Under the pieces are notes generated by a model. That model had not been told where the DNA came from. It saw nothing but the letters and a program-made list of their open reading frames with translations, and did no database searches. The translations under genes and the position numbers were made by a program. DNA of 64,000 bases from Asterias amurensis (taxonomy: Eukaryota; Echinodermata; Asteroidea; Forcipulatida; Asteriidae): positions 14,750,177 to 14,814,176 of the forward strand of contig NC_092659.1 in assembly GCF_032118995.1 (NCBI RefSeq), given 5' to 3'. Of this stretch, positions 1-10,769 are shown piece after piece (position 1 is the stretch's first letter; each line of letters opens with the position of its first letter).

Positions 1-346
1 AGGTGTTTTAAATAGAAATTACAACTGTTCGTAAATAGTGTCAGTTGCAGTTGGATTGGTAAAGGTGTTAGTTTGAAGCACAAAATACACTTTCGTTCTT
101 TGGTCGTCACACCTGTTTGCTTAGCAGCCCTACTGAGCTTGGCCCCTGATCATGGTGGCCATGATAACCTTCCCACAGTGCTAAGCACTTCCTTTCTGAT
201 ATCTATGCCAAACCCCTTTCTAGGCTTGCAAGAACATACTGAGGAATGTTAAACGCCGTCACCAGGTACGTAACACATGGACATGGGCAGAATGTGACCA
301 CTTGAGGCTGTGCACTGAGCAAGAGCTGTCTGGCCGTGTATGACCT

Positions 347-488
347 GGGGTCAATTTCACAAAGATTTCGCACTAGTCCTAGCTAGCTTAGGACTAGTCC
401 TAGGAGATATTAAAAATTCAAGGCTAGTCCTAAGTTAGGACGAGTACTTGAGATAAGACTAGTCTTAACTCTTTGTGAAATCCACCCC
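347..488. mobile_element. Short palindromic MITE, family B copy 1 (GGGGTCAATTTCACAAAG ends)
   Basis: The ends are inverted copies (GGGGTCAATTTCACAAAG at left, CTTTGTGAAATCCACCCC at right). The interior repeats the palindromic word ACTAGTCCTA. Related copies lie at 11493-11940 and 60935-61083. The right half contains AGTCTTAACTC, which matches the site where another transposon sits in the 11.5-kb copy. No coding capacity. The terminal motif resembles that of the Harbinger-type element at 979-1872, so a PIF/Harbinger origin is possible but not shown. Confidence 0.8.
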
Positions 489-498
489 TGGCTTGCTT

Positions 499-511
499 TG
501 ACCTATGACCT
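499..511 (-). promoter_or_regulatory. Perfect DR1 nuclear-receptor type motif
   Basis: TGACCTATGACCT reads AGGTCA-T-AGGTCA on the minus strand, the textbook DR1 spacing bound by RXR/HNF4-type receptors. It lies in a run (about 499-670) rich in degenerate TGACC words, so chance within a low-complexity repeat is a real alternative. No promoter is recognisable nearby. Confidence 0.2.
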
Positions 512-978
512 GGCTTTCCCTGACCCTAGAACTTGAGCTATGGTCAGCTTTAACCCTTGACCCGTCTTGATTTTACCCTTGACCTGTCTTGATTTGACCC
601 CCATGCCTTGGCTCACTTTAACCCACGCTATTGGTTTGCTATGACCTTGGTGCTGGCTTGCATCAACTTTGAGTTTGGCTTGAATTGAGAGGCTGAACAG
701 ATACAGTGATAGTTTATTAAAGCATGAAAAAATGTTTAAATACTTCAGTAGGTTTAAAGGATTGCGGGGAGTGTGCCCCTGATCCAAAAAGAGGTGCCCA
801 TCCCTCGTCAGTTTAGTTTCATGATCTGCTTGTAGAAATCCCATAGTTGGATTAGGCAAAGCTTATTGTTATTAACTGTTATCATAAGATGGGACATCAG
901 CAAATGCTTATTGAAGGGTTTGTACCAAATAATGACTATAGTCCTCATTACGTTGTGCAAGCAGGTCTCATGTGTACA

Positions 979-1872
979 GGGGTCGATTTCACGAAGCGCT
1001 ACGAGGCGTCGTAGCTCCAGTTACGATGTATACGCGTCGTAAAGTTACGACGTGCTCCCCCATCGATTTCACGAAACTTACGATGCATTCTAGACGTCGC
1101 AAATTCCTTGACAACGAGCTAAGGTACATCGTAACTTACGATCACCCAAAGGGTCGTCTTAACTCACGTTGCTCTAGTCTCAAATGGCGTTAATGCTGCT
1201 TCTAGACAGAGAAGCCGGCGGGCATTACGCCGAGAAAGGTTATTTCGTGACCGAAGATGCCCACTTGATACATTATTAACGGACGATGAAATTTACAGGT
1301 ACTATCGCTTTACACGAAATGGAATTGTTGGTTTATTGGAAAGGGTTGAATTAGAACACGACACAAAAGGTAAATTTAAATTAATAAGCATCGATGAAAT
1401 GTTTAATTTGTTACTTATTACATGAACAATTTTAATTTATTTCTGTAAACTTACACAAGTACATGTACTCGACAAAACGCCAGTGATTAAAATCCCTTCA
1501 GCAGTAAAAGTAAACTGTCTAGCGCCACCATTCGTTTGCTCAAAAAACATGAAAAAAACATAAACAAACATGGCGGCGTTCACGCAGTGTCTTGCACATT
1601 TTGCGCGTCTGCGCCATTTCTTTCTCCTCTCTTCGTCTCTTGTTAAACGACTGTTTCGTTATTACAACGCGTATGTGACATAAAACAGCCGTAGTGCAAA
1701 AAGGTCATCCTCGTTCTAAAACTTCGTTTTATATAAAGGGCATTTTCAATGCGTTGCGATGCATCGTTGGTACGACGCGTTTCGTGAAATCGTTTAAGCA
1801 GTACCTCGGAGCTACGATGCATCGCAGAGCCGCGACATCGTAAGTTAAGAAGAGCTTCGTGAAATCGACCCC
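979..1872 (+). mobile_element. Degenerate PIF/Harbinger-type DNA transposon
   Basis: An 894-bp element bounded by inverted ends (GGGGTCGATTTCACGAAG at 979 and CTTCGTGAAATCGACCCC ending at 1872). The subterminal parts repeat TTACGATG/CGTCGTA words in both orientations. A relic of a Harbinger transposase N-terminal exon is inside, but the DDE catalytic region is absent, so the copy is non-autonomous. I could not define a target-site duplication with confidence. Confidence 0.65.
1207..1369 (+). pseudogene. Harbinger transposase N-terminal exon remnant
   Basis: In the frame starting at 1207 this reads an arginine-rich stretch, then LFRDRRCPLDTLLTDDEIY, then YRFTRNGIVGLLERVE. The order Arg-rich / FRDR..PLD / D-E-I-Y-x-x-Y-R-F / hydrophobic helix matches the N-terminus of HARBI1-like transposases as I know them. 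It ends at CACAAAAG|GTAAAT, a good splice donor, so it may be one exon of a once-spliced gene. The frame stays open upstream to about 1189, but no start codon is evident and no DDE domain follows. It is probably a dead fragment carried inside the 979-1872 element. Confidence 0.55.
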
Positions 1873-3089
1873 AGGCATGCAACTCTTTCACGTTTCCACG
1901 GAAATCAGTGGTGTTGTTTATTTTTAACAGGATTTTTTTTTTAGCCTAATATATGCCTTGCAACAACAGTGTACAACTACAATCATGTAAACTAGTACAT
2001 GCTAACAATGCACCTAAGAGCATAATAAATCTCAACATTTTCGAGGGTACCATTGTGGGCATCATGTCCCGTGGCGTTTCGGCTGCCTCGCTGCGCACTT
2101 GCGTTGTGCCTTTGAACATTTTCCTCTTTTTTTTTCAACGGGCAGTTGCATGCCTGTGTGTATCAATACTCGTTAAACTGCGCAATTCTATTTTGGAACC
2201 CAAGATCCACACTTGACTTGCACAGTGTATTGAGAATTGGCTTCATGATTTCAACAGCCGTGCAACTTCTCAGCAGATCAGCCAACTTCCTCTTTTTGTC
2301 TTGGGTTTAAGGCTTCATTCAGGAAACTGATAAATTTTGTCCTAGTATGTAAAATTGTACATCTTTAAAACCATCGTAACATTCTCAAACTTCTTTGAAC
2401 ATGTGACCTCACCATGTTCTTGTTTGGGTATTCATAAGTTTATTTCCCAACAGTTTTCTCTTTTAATTTAATTTTGTTTCAAACTACTGCATTTGTTGCC
2501 TTCTTGTTTAAGATGCGCTACCACAAAGCCTAGTGTGGGTTTTCCATGGACAAATTATCTGGGGGTTTCCTCCAACATCTAAAACTGAAACTTCGTTCTT
2601 TGTCTTCTCTTCTGTTGCAAGCTATTGTTTAAAATTGTATTCACTGTCTTTGAAGATGTCAATATGAAATAAATGTCTTATTGAGTTATTGGTGTTCTTG
2701 GCTAGAGGCTGTTTAAATACAATGTCTTAGCAGCAGGTACCGCAACAATAATAGATGTTAGATTTTGTAGACTTGGACAGTGTATAGATAATGTGACCTC
2801 TCACGTCAATTGAAAACCATAACATGGTTTGCGCGCATACGCGGGCAAATTTTTTGTTTTTTTGGCAGCCAGCTAGAAATTACTCGCAATCTTACCATGA
2901 CTACGCGTCTTTTTGCCAGGCGAAACATGACGTGTACAGTGTTTTGTAAACAGAGGGCGGTTTGAATGTAAACATAGGTCACATCGTTTATAAATGCAAG
3001 AGATAAGGCAAAACTTAGGCTTTTTATCTTGGAATTGGGAATGAAGAGCCACTACTTAACAATTCCTGATTATTTTTCCTTTTCATCAG
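1873..3089. other. Non-coding stretch, no recognisable feature
   Basis: AT-rich DNA without convincing exons. If the exon at 3090 belongs to a gene that begins left of the window, this is intron. An AATAAA lies near 2668 but no gene ending there is visible. Confidence 0.4.
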
Positions 3090-3264
3090 GAGTCTGATTG
3101 ACACGGTCTACGCCCTCCGAGATCAAGTCAAGGATCTAGTCGACGAGACCAAGCGGCTCAAGAGAGACCTTGACGACGAGAGGAAGGCGCGTAAGAAGCT
3201 GGAGACCACAGTCCGTAAGTCCATGAAGAGTGTAGACATTAAGCTGGAGGATGGAAGCTTATGA
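3090..3264 (+). CDS. Last coding exon of an unidentified coiled-coil protein
   Basis: A pyrimidine-rich acceptor (TTTTCATCAG) precedes base 3090. One leading G completes a codon from an upstream exon, then 57 codons are read to a TGA at 3262-3264. The peptide begins SLIDTVYALRDQVKDLV and continues with a dense Lys/Arg/Asp/Glu segment (KRLKRDLDDERKARKKLE) that has heptad-like Leu/Val spacing, so it is very probably an alpha-helical coiled coil. It ends SVDIKLEDGSL. I do not recognise the family. The GC-rich, G/C-ending codons contrast sharply with the flanking AT-rich DNA, as in the real exons of the other two genes. A GTAAGT inside the exon (CAGTCC|GTAAGT) could act as an alternative donor and skip this C-terminus. 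Confidence 0.6.
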
Positions 3265-3308
3265 CAGACGTAGACTAGGCAGAGCTTAACTGCCGATCTG
3301 CTGGAATT

Positions 3309-3668
3309 AAGCCTGGGCTACTAGTGCGACTAGTGTTGAAGTCGCAACTATTGATTGCTTATTCGAATCTACTCGATTAATCGTGCAGCCAAGACTATTA
3401 CTAAAATAGTTGCTACTTCTTGCTTGTTGAACCAATTGTGTCGCTCACGACTATTGTTGATAACATGATTAACTTACGAAACACAATCAGACATCAATGA
3501 CACAATCCTTCAATCCTTTCAGGGTGAATTTTACTATATTGCGCCTGAGGCAAACAATATTCCGCAATGCACTTTAGGAATAAAAAATTAGTCGCAACTT
3601 GTGTCGAAGTCGTATATACTTGAGGCGCAACTAGTCGAGTAGTAAATTACACTAGTTGCCCAGGCTTA
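3309..3668. mobile_element. MITE with AAGCCTGGGC ends, copy 1
   Basis: About 360 bp bounded by AAGCCTGGGCTACTAGT and ACTAGTTGCCCAGGCTTA, with internal ACTAGT words. The copy at 31337-31690 shares the same interior, including a run around TTGCGCCTG.. GCAAACAATATTCCGC. It lies just after the coiled-coil exon, possibly in its 3' UTR. Non-coding. Confidence 0.7.
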
Positions 3669-4024
3669 GGTGGAATTGGATACTACTACTAAAGAGTTAC
3701 ATATGTATATAGATATTATGTCCCGTAAACAAAAAATTAACTCTCTTTAACTTGTTCTTTAAAGGAAAAAAAGTTATCATTATTTGAGGCTAGTGAATTT
3801 CTTCAGTTGATATTTTAGTCTTTGTTGCTTAATTCGGTCTGATCTTAGTATGCATTTGTTAGAAGATTGATTTGGAAAGTCTTCAATTCAAAGACAATAT
3901 ATAAGACAATTTTCTTTAGCCTGTCTTTTTTTATATATTATAATATGATTTTAGTAAAATGATGAAAGGAGATAAATGGTTTGACAGATTAAAAATGGCA
4001 TTTTTAAATATTTGATGACTCTGT

Positions 4025-4370
4025 TTAAAGGCACTGGACACGTTTGGAAATTCTCACTTCTCACTTGGTGTAGATAAATCTGCGAATATTTGGGCTCAAT
4101 TGGTCATCGAAGTTGCAAGAAAATAGTGAAAGAAAAAACACCCTTGTTGCACAAATGTGTGTGCTTTCAGATGCCTGAGAAAGGCTACAGGCCTTAAGAT
4201 CTTCTCAGATTCAAATATTACAGTGAGGAATCCCCTCTTTTTTTTCAAAGACTGTTAATTTAGAGGGAGTCGTTTCTCACAATGTTATATACTATCAGCA
4301 GCTCTCTGTTGTCTGTTACCAATTCGGTTTTTATGTTTTGGGTAATTACCAAACATGTTCAGTGCTTTTA
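4025..4370 (+). mobile_element. TTAA-flanked MITE, family A (GGCAGTGGACACTATTGG) copy 1, diverged
   Basis: Starts TTAAAGGCACTGGACACGTTTGG and ends CCAAACATGTTCAGTGCTTTTA. The interior is an old, partly inverted version of the family A consensus. Family A is 340-390 bp with a central GAGACCTC...GAGGTCTC hairpin and no coding capacity. Confidence 0.65.
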
Positions 4371-4423
4371 GTAGTAGATATATAGTTATTGTATTTAACA
4401 CAAATGTTAAATAAATCTTACAG

Positions 4424-4594
4424 TAAAGGGCGAGTCACACTGCAGTGAAAACGATAACGATCATGACGCAAAGAGAACGCATTCTCTTGGTTGATTTGCT
4501 CCATGCAGAATACACCCACGCTCATTCAACCAATAAAGGGCGTGCTTTGTTAACATTCTCGTTCTCGTTATCGAGACCTGTGTGACCGGGCCTT
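4424..4594. mobile_element. Small MITE with GGGCGAGTCACACTG / TGTGTGACCGGGCC ends
   Basis: Imperfect inverted ends enclose about 170 bp with a GATAACGA / TCGTTATC inverted pair inside. The right end runs into CCTTAAG. Single copy seen here; no coding capacity. Confidence 0.5.
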
Positions 4595-5939
4595 AAGTCT
4601 TCAACACAGAAATTTGTAAGTGGGCCAGCTTGTGGAAGTTTGGTCTTAGCCAATGACGTGTAGAATTACTCAGTTTAAAGATATAACCATTTATAGGAGA
4701 GCAGCTGGTTTGCAATTTTAGTTTTTACATTTCATTTTGCAGTTGTAACTTTTACCTCATAATACATTATAAGATCCTGGTGGTTGCAGCTTTTGTGGGC
4801 TAGCCACATTTGTCGTCAATTTATAAAGGCAATAGAAAACATTTTGGAAAGAATGGTACAAGATTCCTGAATAGTAGTTAAAATGGAGGTTATTCACAGA
4901 GATACTTAAAAGAAAAAATTTCATTGCTTCTGCCAAAAAACTTTTACTGTAGTCAGTGTTGTTGCCCTGATGGGCGGTGCTGGGCTGAAATTTTTGCCTA
5001 GCACTCTGATCGAAGTACATTATGCACCCAGCACAGACTTCCCCAAGATTAATTCAAAATATATTTTTACTGTGCACTGATCTGAGACACAGCTAATTAT
5101 AAGGAGCATCAATTCTCACAGAGAAAGAACACAGTCAAAAAGGCCATTCAACTTATTGCGTGCCCATGTAACATGAACAATTTGGAAACCTGGCATCATG
5201 CCTACCTGAAGCTTGCACCTCAGCAATGATGGCTCGATAATTTGAGCAATTTTGTTGATTTGCTCGCCCTTGGTGGCTTTAAAAAAAAAACATTTTTAAT
5301 GCCCACCACTTATATTGGTGTCTGACCAATTAATGTCATTGGCTGTGGTTTGAATGAAAGATAAGATTTTCTCCATGGGATTCTTGGCTAGTAAAGTGAT
5401 TTTAAAGTTCGCTATTCTATAAGTCCTCGGCTTCACAAACAGAATTTATACTTCAAATGAAGTCTGCTGCCACCTAGTGTCAGCAAAAGTCTCCCATTGA
5501 ACCAGAGAAAAGGTCACACACAAAGCAAAACGTCATTTGAATGTCCATTTCATCAACTATGCAAATGAAGTTGTGAGACTTTTCAAGCCGTTTAACATTT
5601 AACCCAATTTCTCGCTTTTGTTTTCTCCACAACAGGGTTACGTTATAAATTCTCTGATTACACCGAGAGTCTTTGATAATACTGTCGCCACAAATAAATG
5701 AAAAACTAAGAATGAAAAGGTAACGAGTGGAACGTTCTTGGGTTTCCGCCAATCTGTAACAAACCATGAGTTGTTGGCTGGTGTGGCAATTTGATTAACA
5801 TCCCCTTTTTTCATGTGGTATAAATTTTGGAGTATCAAACAAGACGAACCCATGATTTGTTTAATCAAAAAGCTTACTTACAAAGGAATAACTTACAGTT
5901 GTCTTAAAAAATCAATCTTGAGTTTTGGGGTTGAACAAA
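4595..5939. other. Non-coding AT-rich stretch
   Basis: No exon with supporting splice sites or protein similarity, and no repeat that I could match elsewhere in the window. Short open frames here look like chance. Confidence 0.4.
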
Positions 5940-6180
5940 GAATTGACTAGAGTGGGATTTGAACCAACGACCTTCCGGAAACATGCCGGCGCTCTACCAA
6001 CTGAGCTATCTAGCCCTATATTGGCAGTGTTCCCTATTTTGTCAATATCTTTGTTCGGGCGTTCCAGTCAGAAGCTATACAACCGTTAACTGCTGTGTAG
6101 CCAGGGATCACACCCAAACTACGATATAACCTGGGAAGCGGCAGCCAGGGGATCACCTCTAAGGGGATGCGACTTTTTGT
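5940..6180 (-). mobile_element. tRNA-derived SINE, family M copy 1
   Basis: On the minus strand the head reads GGGCTAGATAGCTCAGTTGG.., with an A box (TAGCTCAGTTGGTAGAGC) and a B box (GGTTCAAATCC type). The body contains CAATATCTTTGTTC and GGGATCACACCCAA.. GGGAAGCGGCAGCCAGGGGATC. Stem mismatches rule out a working tRNA. Other copies lie near 15.6, 16.0, 18.7, 19.1, 32.4, 33.0, 44.3 and 62.3 kb. Confidence 0.8.
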
Positions 6181-6510
6181 TTTAAAAATCAATCTTTTGA
6201 GACATTTGCCTTCTTGAATTCTGATTGCTGCCCTTTTGCTCGCTGAGACAAAGAAAAATGTGTGTAAAAGCCAAATAAAAAGAGACGGTTATACCCCTTC
6301 CTTTGTCAATTACAAATTGTGTAGGATATATTGGACACAACATTTCCACTTTATTTACTAAAATACGTTTTTAAATGGTTGTACCATTCCTGTCGACTGT
6401 CCACCGTTTTATGGCTTTTGTCGTGGTGTGATTTATAACAGCTCGGAAAACAACTGTTCAAATTAACCTGCATGAATAAATTCTATGCCTGCCTGTTCAC
6501 TCTCATCAGG

Positions 6511-6660
6511 GGGCCCAATCTCAAAGAGCTAAGAAAAAATTTTTTAAGCAGAAAGAAATTCCTGGACAATTTTCCCGCTCAGCGAAACATGAGCCGGTCA
6601 CAGGTGCATGTGATATTTAATTTTTGGCTGGTAACCTGTTAAGCAAATTGCTTTCAGCCT
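6511..6660. mobile_element. Degenerate GGGCCCAAT-type MITE
   Basis: Begins GGGGGCCCAATCTCAAAGAGCTAAG and carries AAGCAAATTGCTT-like words typical of the GGGCCCAATTTCAT elements seen elsewhere. The right terminus is unclear. Confidence 0.35.
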
Positions 6661-6675
6661 GGCTACTTTTCGTGT

Positions 6676-7057
6676 TTAAAGGAACATTACAGAATTGGTT
6701 TTTGCTAACAAAACAGTTGCTGGCAGTGTAAGCACTTTATGTAATCCACCAGATACATAAACTGACAAACCTGTAGAAGTTTGAGATCGATCGACCATCT
6801 GGGTCACGAGAGAATAGTGAAAAACCGATTACAAATTTTGCATTGCATCGATGCCAAAATAAAAGTGAATAAAATGCTCACTGAGCGATAAACTCCAAAT
6901 TCGCAGTTAGATTATTTATCTCTCATCAAATATGACAATTCAGACGAAAATATTTCAAGGGATGTTTTCAACTATCATCATTAGACCGTGTAAGTTTTAT
7001 GTAAATCTGTGATCTTCACAATTTTTGTTTCTTACCAATTCTGTAATGTTCCTTTAA
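6676..7057. mobile_element. TTAA-flanked MITE, family E (AGGAACATTACAGAATTGG)
   Basis: Left end TTAAAGGAACATTACAGAAT and right end ATTCTGTAATGTTCCTTTAA are perfect inverted copies flanked by TTAA. The 380-bp interior is AT-rich and non-coding. It obeys the same TTAA+AG terminal rule as families A, C, D, F, G and H. Confidence 0.8.
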
Positions 7058-7340
7058 GTAGCTCTTTGTTCTAAATTTCATGGCATTGCTTATCATAAAC
7101 TACTTCACAAATACTCGGCGTGCACGTTAGCCAGGGAATGAGGTGCTTTTGGTCTAGTTAGCGACAGATTCAGTTGCTTACTAGAGCAGCATGGAGCTCA
7201 ATCCATGGCTAATCCATACACACTGAGTAATTGCAAAGTGGTCTACGGCATTTTGCATTTTGGGTCAATATCATCCTGTGCTTTATCGTGAACCTGGGTC
7301 CAATGCTTGCATGTTTTCACCCAGGTGCAGTCCCCTAACT

Positions 7341-7556
7341 GGGCTTAATTTCATGGCTCTGCTTACCGCCGTGCGCTTACGAACACGATTCCCCGCTTAC
7401 GTGCAAGCGCCAAATTTTTGCGCTAGCCTTGTAAGCGTAGAATGCCTAGTAACGTGGAGTACGCACGCGCAGAAGCCAAAATTCGCCGCTAGGCTTCCCT
7501 GCTTCCGTAAGCGCCGATTCTGTGCTTACGGTAAGCAGAGCCATGAAATTGGGCCC
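7341..7556. mobile_element. Palindromic MITE, family I (GGGCCCAATTTCATGGCTCTGC) copy 1
   Basis: Inverted ends (GGGCTTAATTTCATGGCTCTG and CAGAGCCATGAAATTGGGCCC) enclose an interior of GTAAGC/GCTTAC words. Open frames here are by-products of this repeat. Related copies: 13297-13545, 13795-14034, 15178-15427 and 51634-51880. Confidence 0.8.
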
Positions 7557-7910
7557 TGTTCTCACAAATACCTTGGAGGTCCAGACATATAATGTGTTCT
7601 TTCCCCATTGTTTTATTACCAAAACGTTTCTTCAGTTGATCCCAGTTGTGTTTTCAGGCATTGGTGATTAACAGTCTTCCATACTTCCAAAGTCCACCGC
7701 TGTAATGTTTGTGAATTTGTACAAAGTAGATGTTTTTGCACAATTGTCATACAAATTTTACTAACAACTCTTTTCTTAACTGTATAACAAGAATAACATC
7801 TATGGGATCAGGGGATAGTGTAAGTCGTTATAATTTGTTAGACTATTTGAGGAAGGGGGTGTGGGTGAGAATCATTTATTTTAAGGCTGTATTCTTGGAC
7901 AGTCTGATAT
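7557..7910. other. Non-coding stretch
   Basis: Nothing recognised between two transposons. Confidence 0.4.
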
Positions 7911-8365
7911 TTAAAGGCAGTGGACACTATTGGTAATTACTCAAAATAATCATTAGCACAAAACCTTACTTTGTAACGAGTAATGGGAAGAGGTTGATAA
8001 TATAAAACATTGTGAAAACGGCTCCCTCTGAAGTGACGTAGTTTTGGAGACCTCAGATTTATAACTTGAGGTCTCGAAATCAAGCAACTGAAAGCGCACA
8101 ACTCCGTGTGACAATTGGGTGGTTTTTCTTTCATTATTATCTCCCAACTTGATGACCGATTTATAACTTGAGGTCTCGAAATCAAGCAACTGAAAGCGCA
8201 CAACTTCGTGTGACAATTGGGTGCTTTTTCTTTCATTATTATCTCCCAACTTTGATGACCGATTTAGCTCAAATTTTCACAGGTTTGTTATTTTAAGCAT
8301 ATGTTGAAATATACCAAGTGAGGAGACTGGTCTTTGACAGTTACCAATTGTGTCCAATGTCTTAA
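7911..8365 (+). mobile_element. TTAA-flanked MITE, family A copy 2, with internal 102-bp duplication
   Basis: Starts TTAAAGGCAGTGGACACTAT and ends ..ACCAATTGTGTCCAATGTCTTAA. Unlike other copies, a 102-bp segment (from 8056 and again from 8158) is present twice in tandem. Non-coding. Confidence 0.85.
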
Positions 8366-8627
8366 AACATTTGCCTGTTCATGACTGGCCGTTCAAAAGT
8401 CATAGTTTTACCATGATACATGTAGGTGGCTTGGTGTTTGGATTGTCAGTCCCACTGACAGCTGACATGCCGCATGAAAGCCACAAGCATGGCTGTCTGG
8501 CTCACCACTGGCCAACTGGCTGTTACGAAGGGGCTATAATCCCATCCCGGCTATAACTCGTTGAGTCCCCCTGCCCCCTTTCAATTTTGGTTCCAATTTC
8601 TGCATTACAGTCGACATTGAGCAGGGG

Positions 8628-8648
8628 GACGGGGGGGGGGGGGGGGGG
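8628..8648 (+). repeat. Poly-G tract
   Basis: A run of about 18 G after a GGGGGAC. Similar homopolymers occur at 14262-14278 (C), about 15701-15717 (G) and 19080-19096 (C). Lengths in such tracts are assembly-sensitive. Confidence 0.8.
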
Positions 8649-8856
8649 CATGGGGAGACAATGTTTGTTGTCAATGGGAAGTGTACAGTGGTTGGTTTTC
8701 TGTTATGTTAGGAATGGGTGGCCCAAGCATTTTGAGCGGGATTGTATCTGTATGCTGCTGGATTTTGGCTGTCTACCGGTAGACTCACTTGCTACTTGAC
8801 TGGCTGGCCACTATCTGATCTGGCTGCCGGTTGGCTGGTTACTGAGTCTGCTACCT

Positions 8857-9206
8857 GGGCCCAATTTAATTAAGCAGTTTAAGCAGAGATTTCTGCTTTA
8901 TTGGCTGTGCATGAAAAGACATGGGTACCAGTGAAAAAAATGTGTTCAGGCTGGTAACCTATTTTTGCTAAGCAAACATTTTTGTGGTGAGCACGTTTTG
9001 GGGCATAAACGCTTCTGGAAATTGGGCCCTGGGTCTCATTTCATACAGCTGCTTAAAAGTGGAAAATTTTCTGCAAAGCAAAAGATGAGCAGGAAACAGT
9101 CACAAGTTTGGCTTGGTACCTTATTCTGGGAAATTAAGCACACGTTTGTTGTGCTTACATGTAGCTACTTATTATGCTTAGGCAGTACTATGAAAGTTGG
9201 CCCTTT
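8857..9206. mobile_element. Two adjoining degenerate GGGCCCAATT-type MITEs
   Basis: GGGCCCAATTTAATTAAGCAG at 8857 pairs with AAATTGGGCCC ending near 9029. A second degenerate unit (CTCATTTCATACAGCTGCTTAA .. CTATGAAAGTTGGCCC) runs to about 9206. Both match the AATTTCATA-AGCTGCTTA terminal theme of this superfamily. Confidence 0.5.
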
Positions 9207-9280
9207 AAAAGAGTGACCTATTCTGGAGGGCTGTAAGACTGATCTAGTAAGCTCCGCCCCTTAATGAATTGACCAATCAC

Positions 9281-9602
9281 TAGCCTTGCTCAAGGCATTC
9301 GAGATATGATATTCACTGCGAAAAAAGACGCCGCTTTAAAAACCCACCCGTATACACTGTGCGTAAAATGTGTGTAACCACGTCGCACGACGCAACATCC
9401 CCCGTACGCTATCCGCATGCGGTTAGTGGTACGAGTGCGGATGACTTGTGCACAGTAGTCGTACAATGGGTGTTGAGCAATGGGACAGTGCATACGGTTG
9501 GGGCGTGCGGTGTGATTACACACATGACGCACAGTGTATACGGGTGGGTTTACCGCGAGCGTCTTTTCGGAGTGAATAATGCGACTGCTTTGAGCAAGGC
9601 TT
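9281..9602. mobile_element. Long-TIR palindromic element with 9-bp direct repeats
   Basis: Long imperfect inverted repeats: GCCTTGCTCAA at 9283 pairs with TTGAGCAAGGC ending at 9600, and ACCCACCCGTATACACTGTG pairs with its exact complement near 9530-9548. The element is flanked by ACCAATCAC at 9272-9280 and again at 9603-9611. Nine-base duplications and long TIRs are typical of Mutator-like elements. The interior is unusually CpG-rich against the AT-rich background. No transposase. Confidence 0.65.
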
Positions 9603-9611
9603 ACCAATCAC

Positions 9612-10383
9612 AAAACATTATTACGTAAAAATCTGATCAACAGAAGTTTTATCTAGCTTTTATTTTCTTCTATTGTATACCTTACCCAGAGTTTTTTTAA
9701 ACTGTATGATAAATTCACTTGTATTTTTTTTTCCCCTCCATATTATTAAGTTAAATGCAGATGACCTGCAGACCCATTGCAGATGCACCAGTTTGTAGGT
9801 CCAGTTAAAATTCAAGGTTTTAAGTCGTTCTGCGTGAAAATGCGCAAAACAACAAATTGACCCTGACAAATTGACACTGTAACCTGCTACTTGTACCCTT
9901 TGCTCGCTTAGCTGACATTTTCAACCCTAGCAGGTGTATTGGTGCAAGGGTAAAACAAATAAATCAGAAATTGGTTTTTGTTACATAGTTTTCCCCCCTC
10001 CCTACATTTTGGCTCAACAGTTGATAATGTTACAATACTGCAATGGGTGTACAGGGAACATAGAGTGTTCTACACATACATGTACATGTACGTCATTTAC
10101 AAAATAATATTTAATGTAATATTACCTTGTCACAAAAACCTTTTTTTATTACATATATATACTTACAAAATGTAGAGGGAGTGTTTTCAAACTTAACAAA
10201 GATCAGTTTATATAAATAAAGTTGTTAGGAATGTGTTGTTCCCCTCTTTAAAAAGAATCAAAGTACATTCTAGTAGTGTAAATAACTTGTAAATTATTAA
10301 CAACAAAAAGTATTTAACCTACCCCTTGTTCTGATTTGGTTTCAGTTTCATTTAGAAATGCTTGTCTGTTCATGTTCTGGAAG
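9612..10383. other. Non-coding AT-rich stretch
   Basis: No gene or matched repeat recognised. Confidence 0.4.
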
Positions 10384-10769
10384 TTAAAGGCAGTGGACAC
10401 TATTGGTGATTACTCAAAATAATTATTAGCATAAAACCTTACTTGGTAACAAGTAATGAGGAGAGGTTGATAGTATAAAACATTGTGAGAAACGGCTCCC
10501 TCTGAGGTAACGTAGTTTTCGAGAAAGAAGTAATTTTCCATAAATTTGATTTCAAGACCTCGGATTTAGAATTTGAGGTCTTGAAATTAGGCATCTGAAA
10601 GCACACAACTTCGTGTGACAATGGTGTTTTTTCTTATAATGTTATCTCGAAACTTCAACGACCAGTTGAGTTCAAACTTTCGCAGGTTTGTCATTTTATG
10701 CATATTGTGAGATACACCAAGTGAGAAGACTGGTCTTTGACAGTTACCAATTGTGTCCAGTGTCTTTAA
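10384..10769 (+). mobile_element. TTAA-flanked MITE, family A copy 3
   Basis: A full-length copy from TTAAAGGCAGTGGACACTAT to GTGTCCAGTGTCTTTAA, with the central GAGACCTC-like hairpin intact. Its right TTAA is also the left TTAA of copy 4. Confidence 0.9.
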
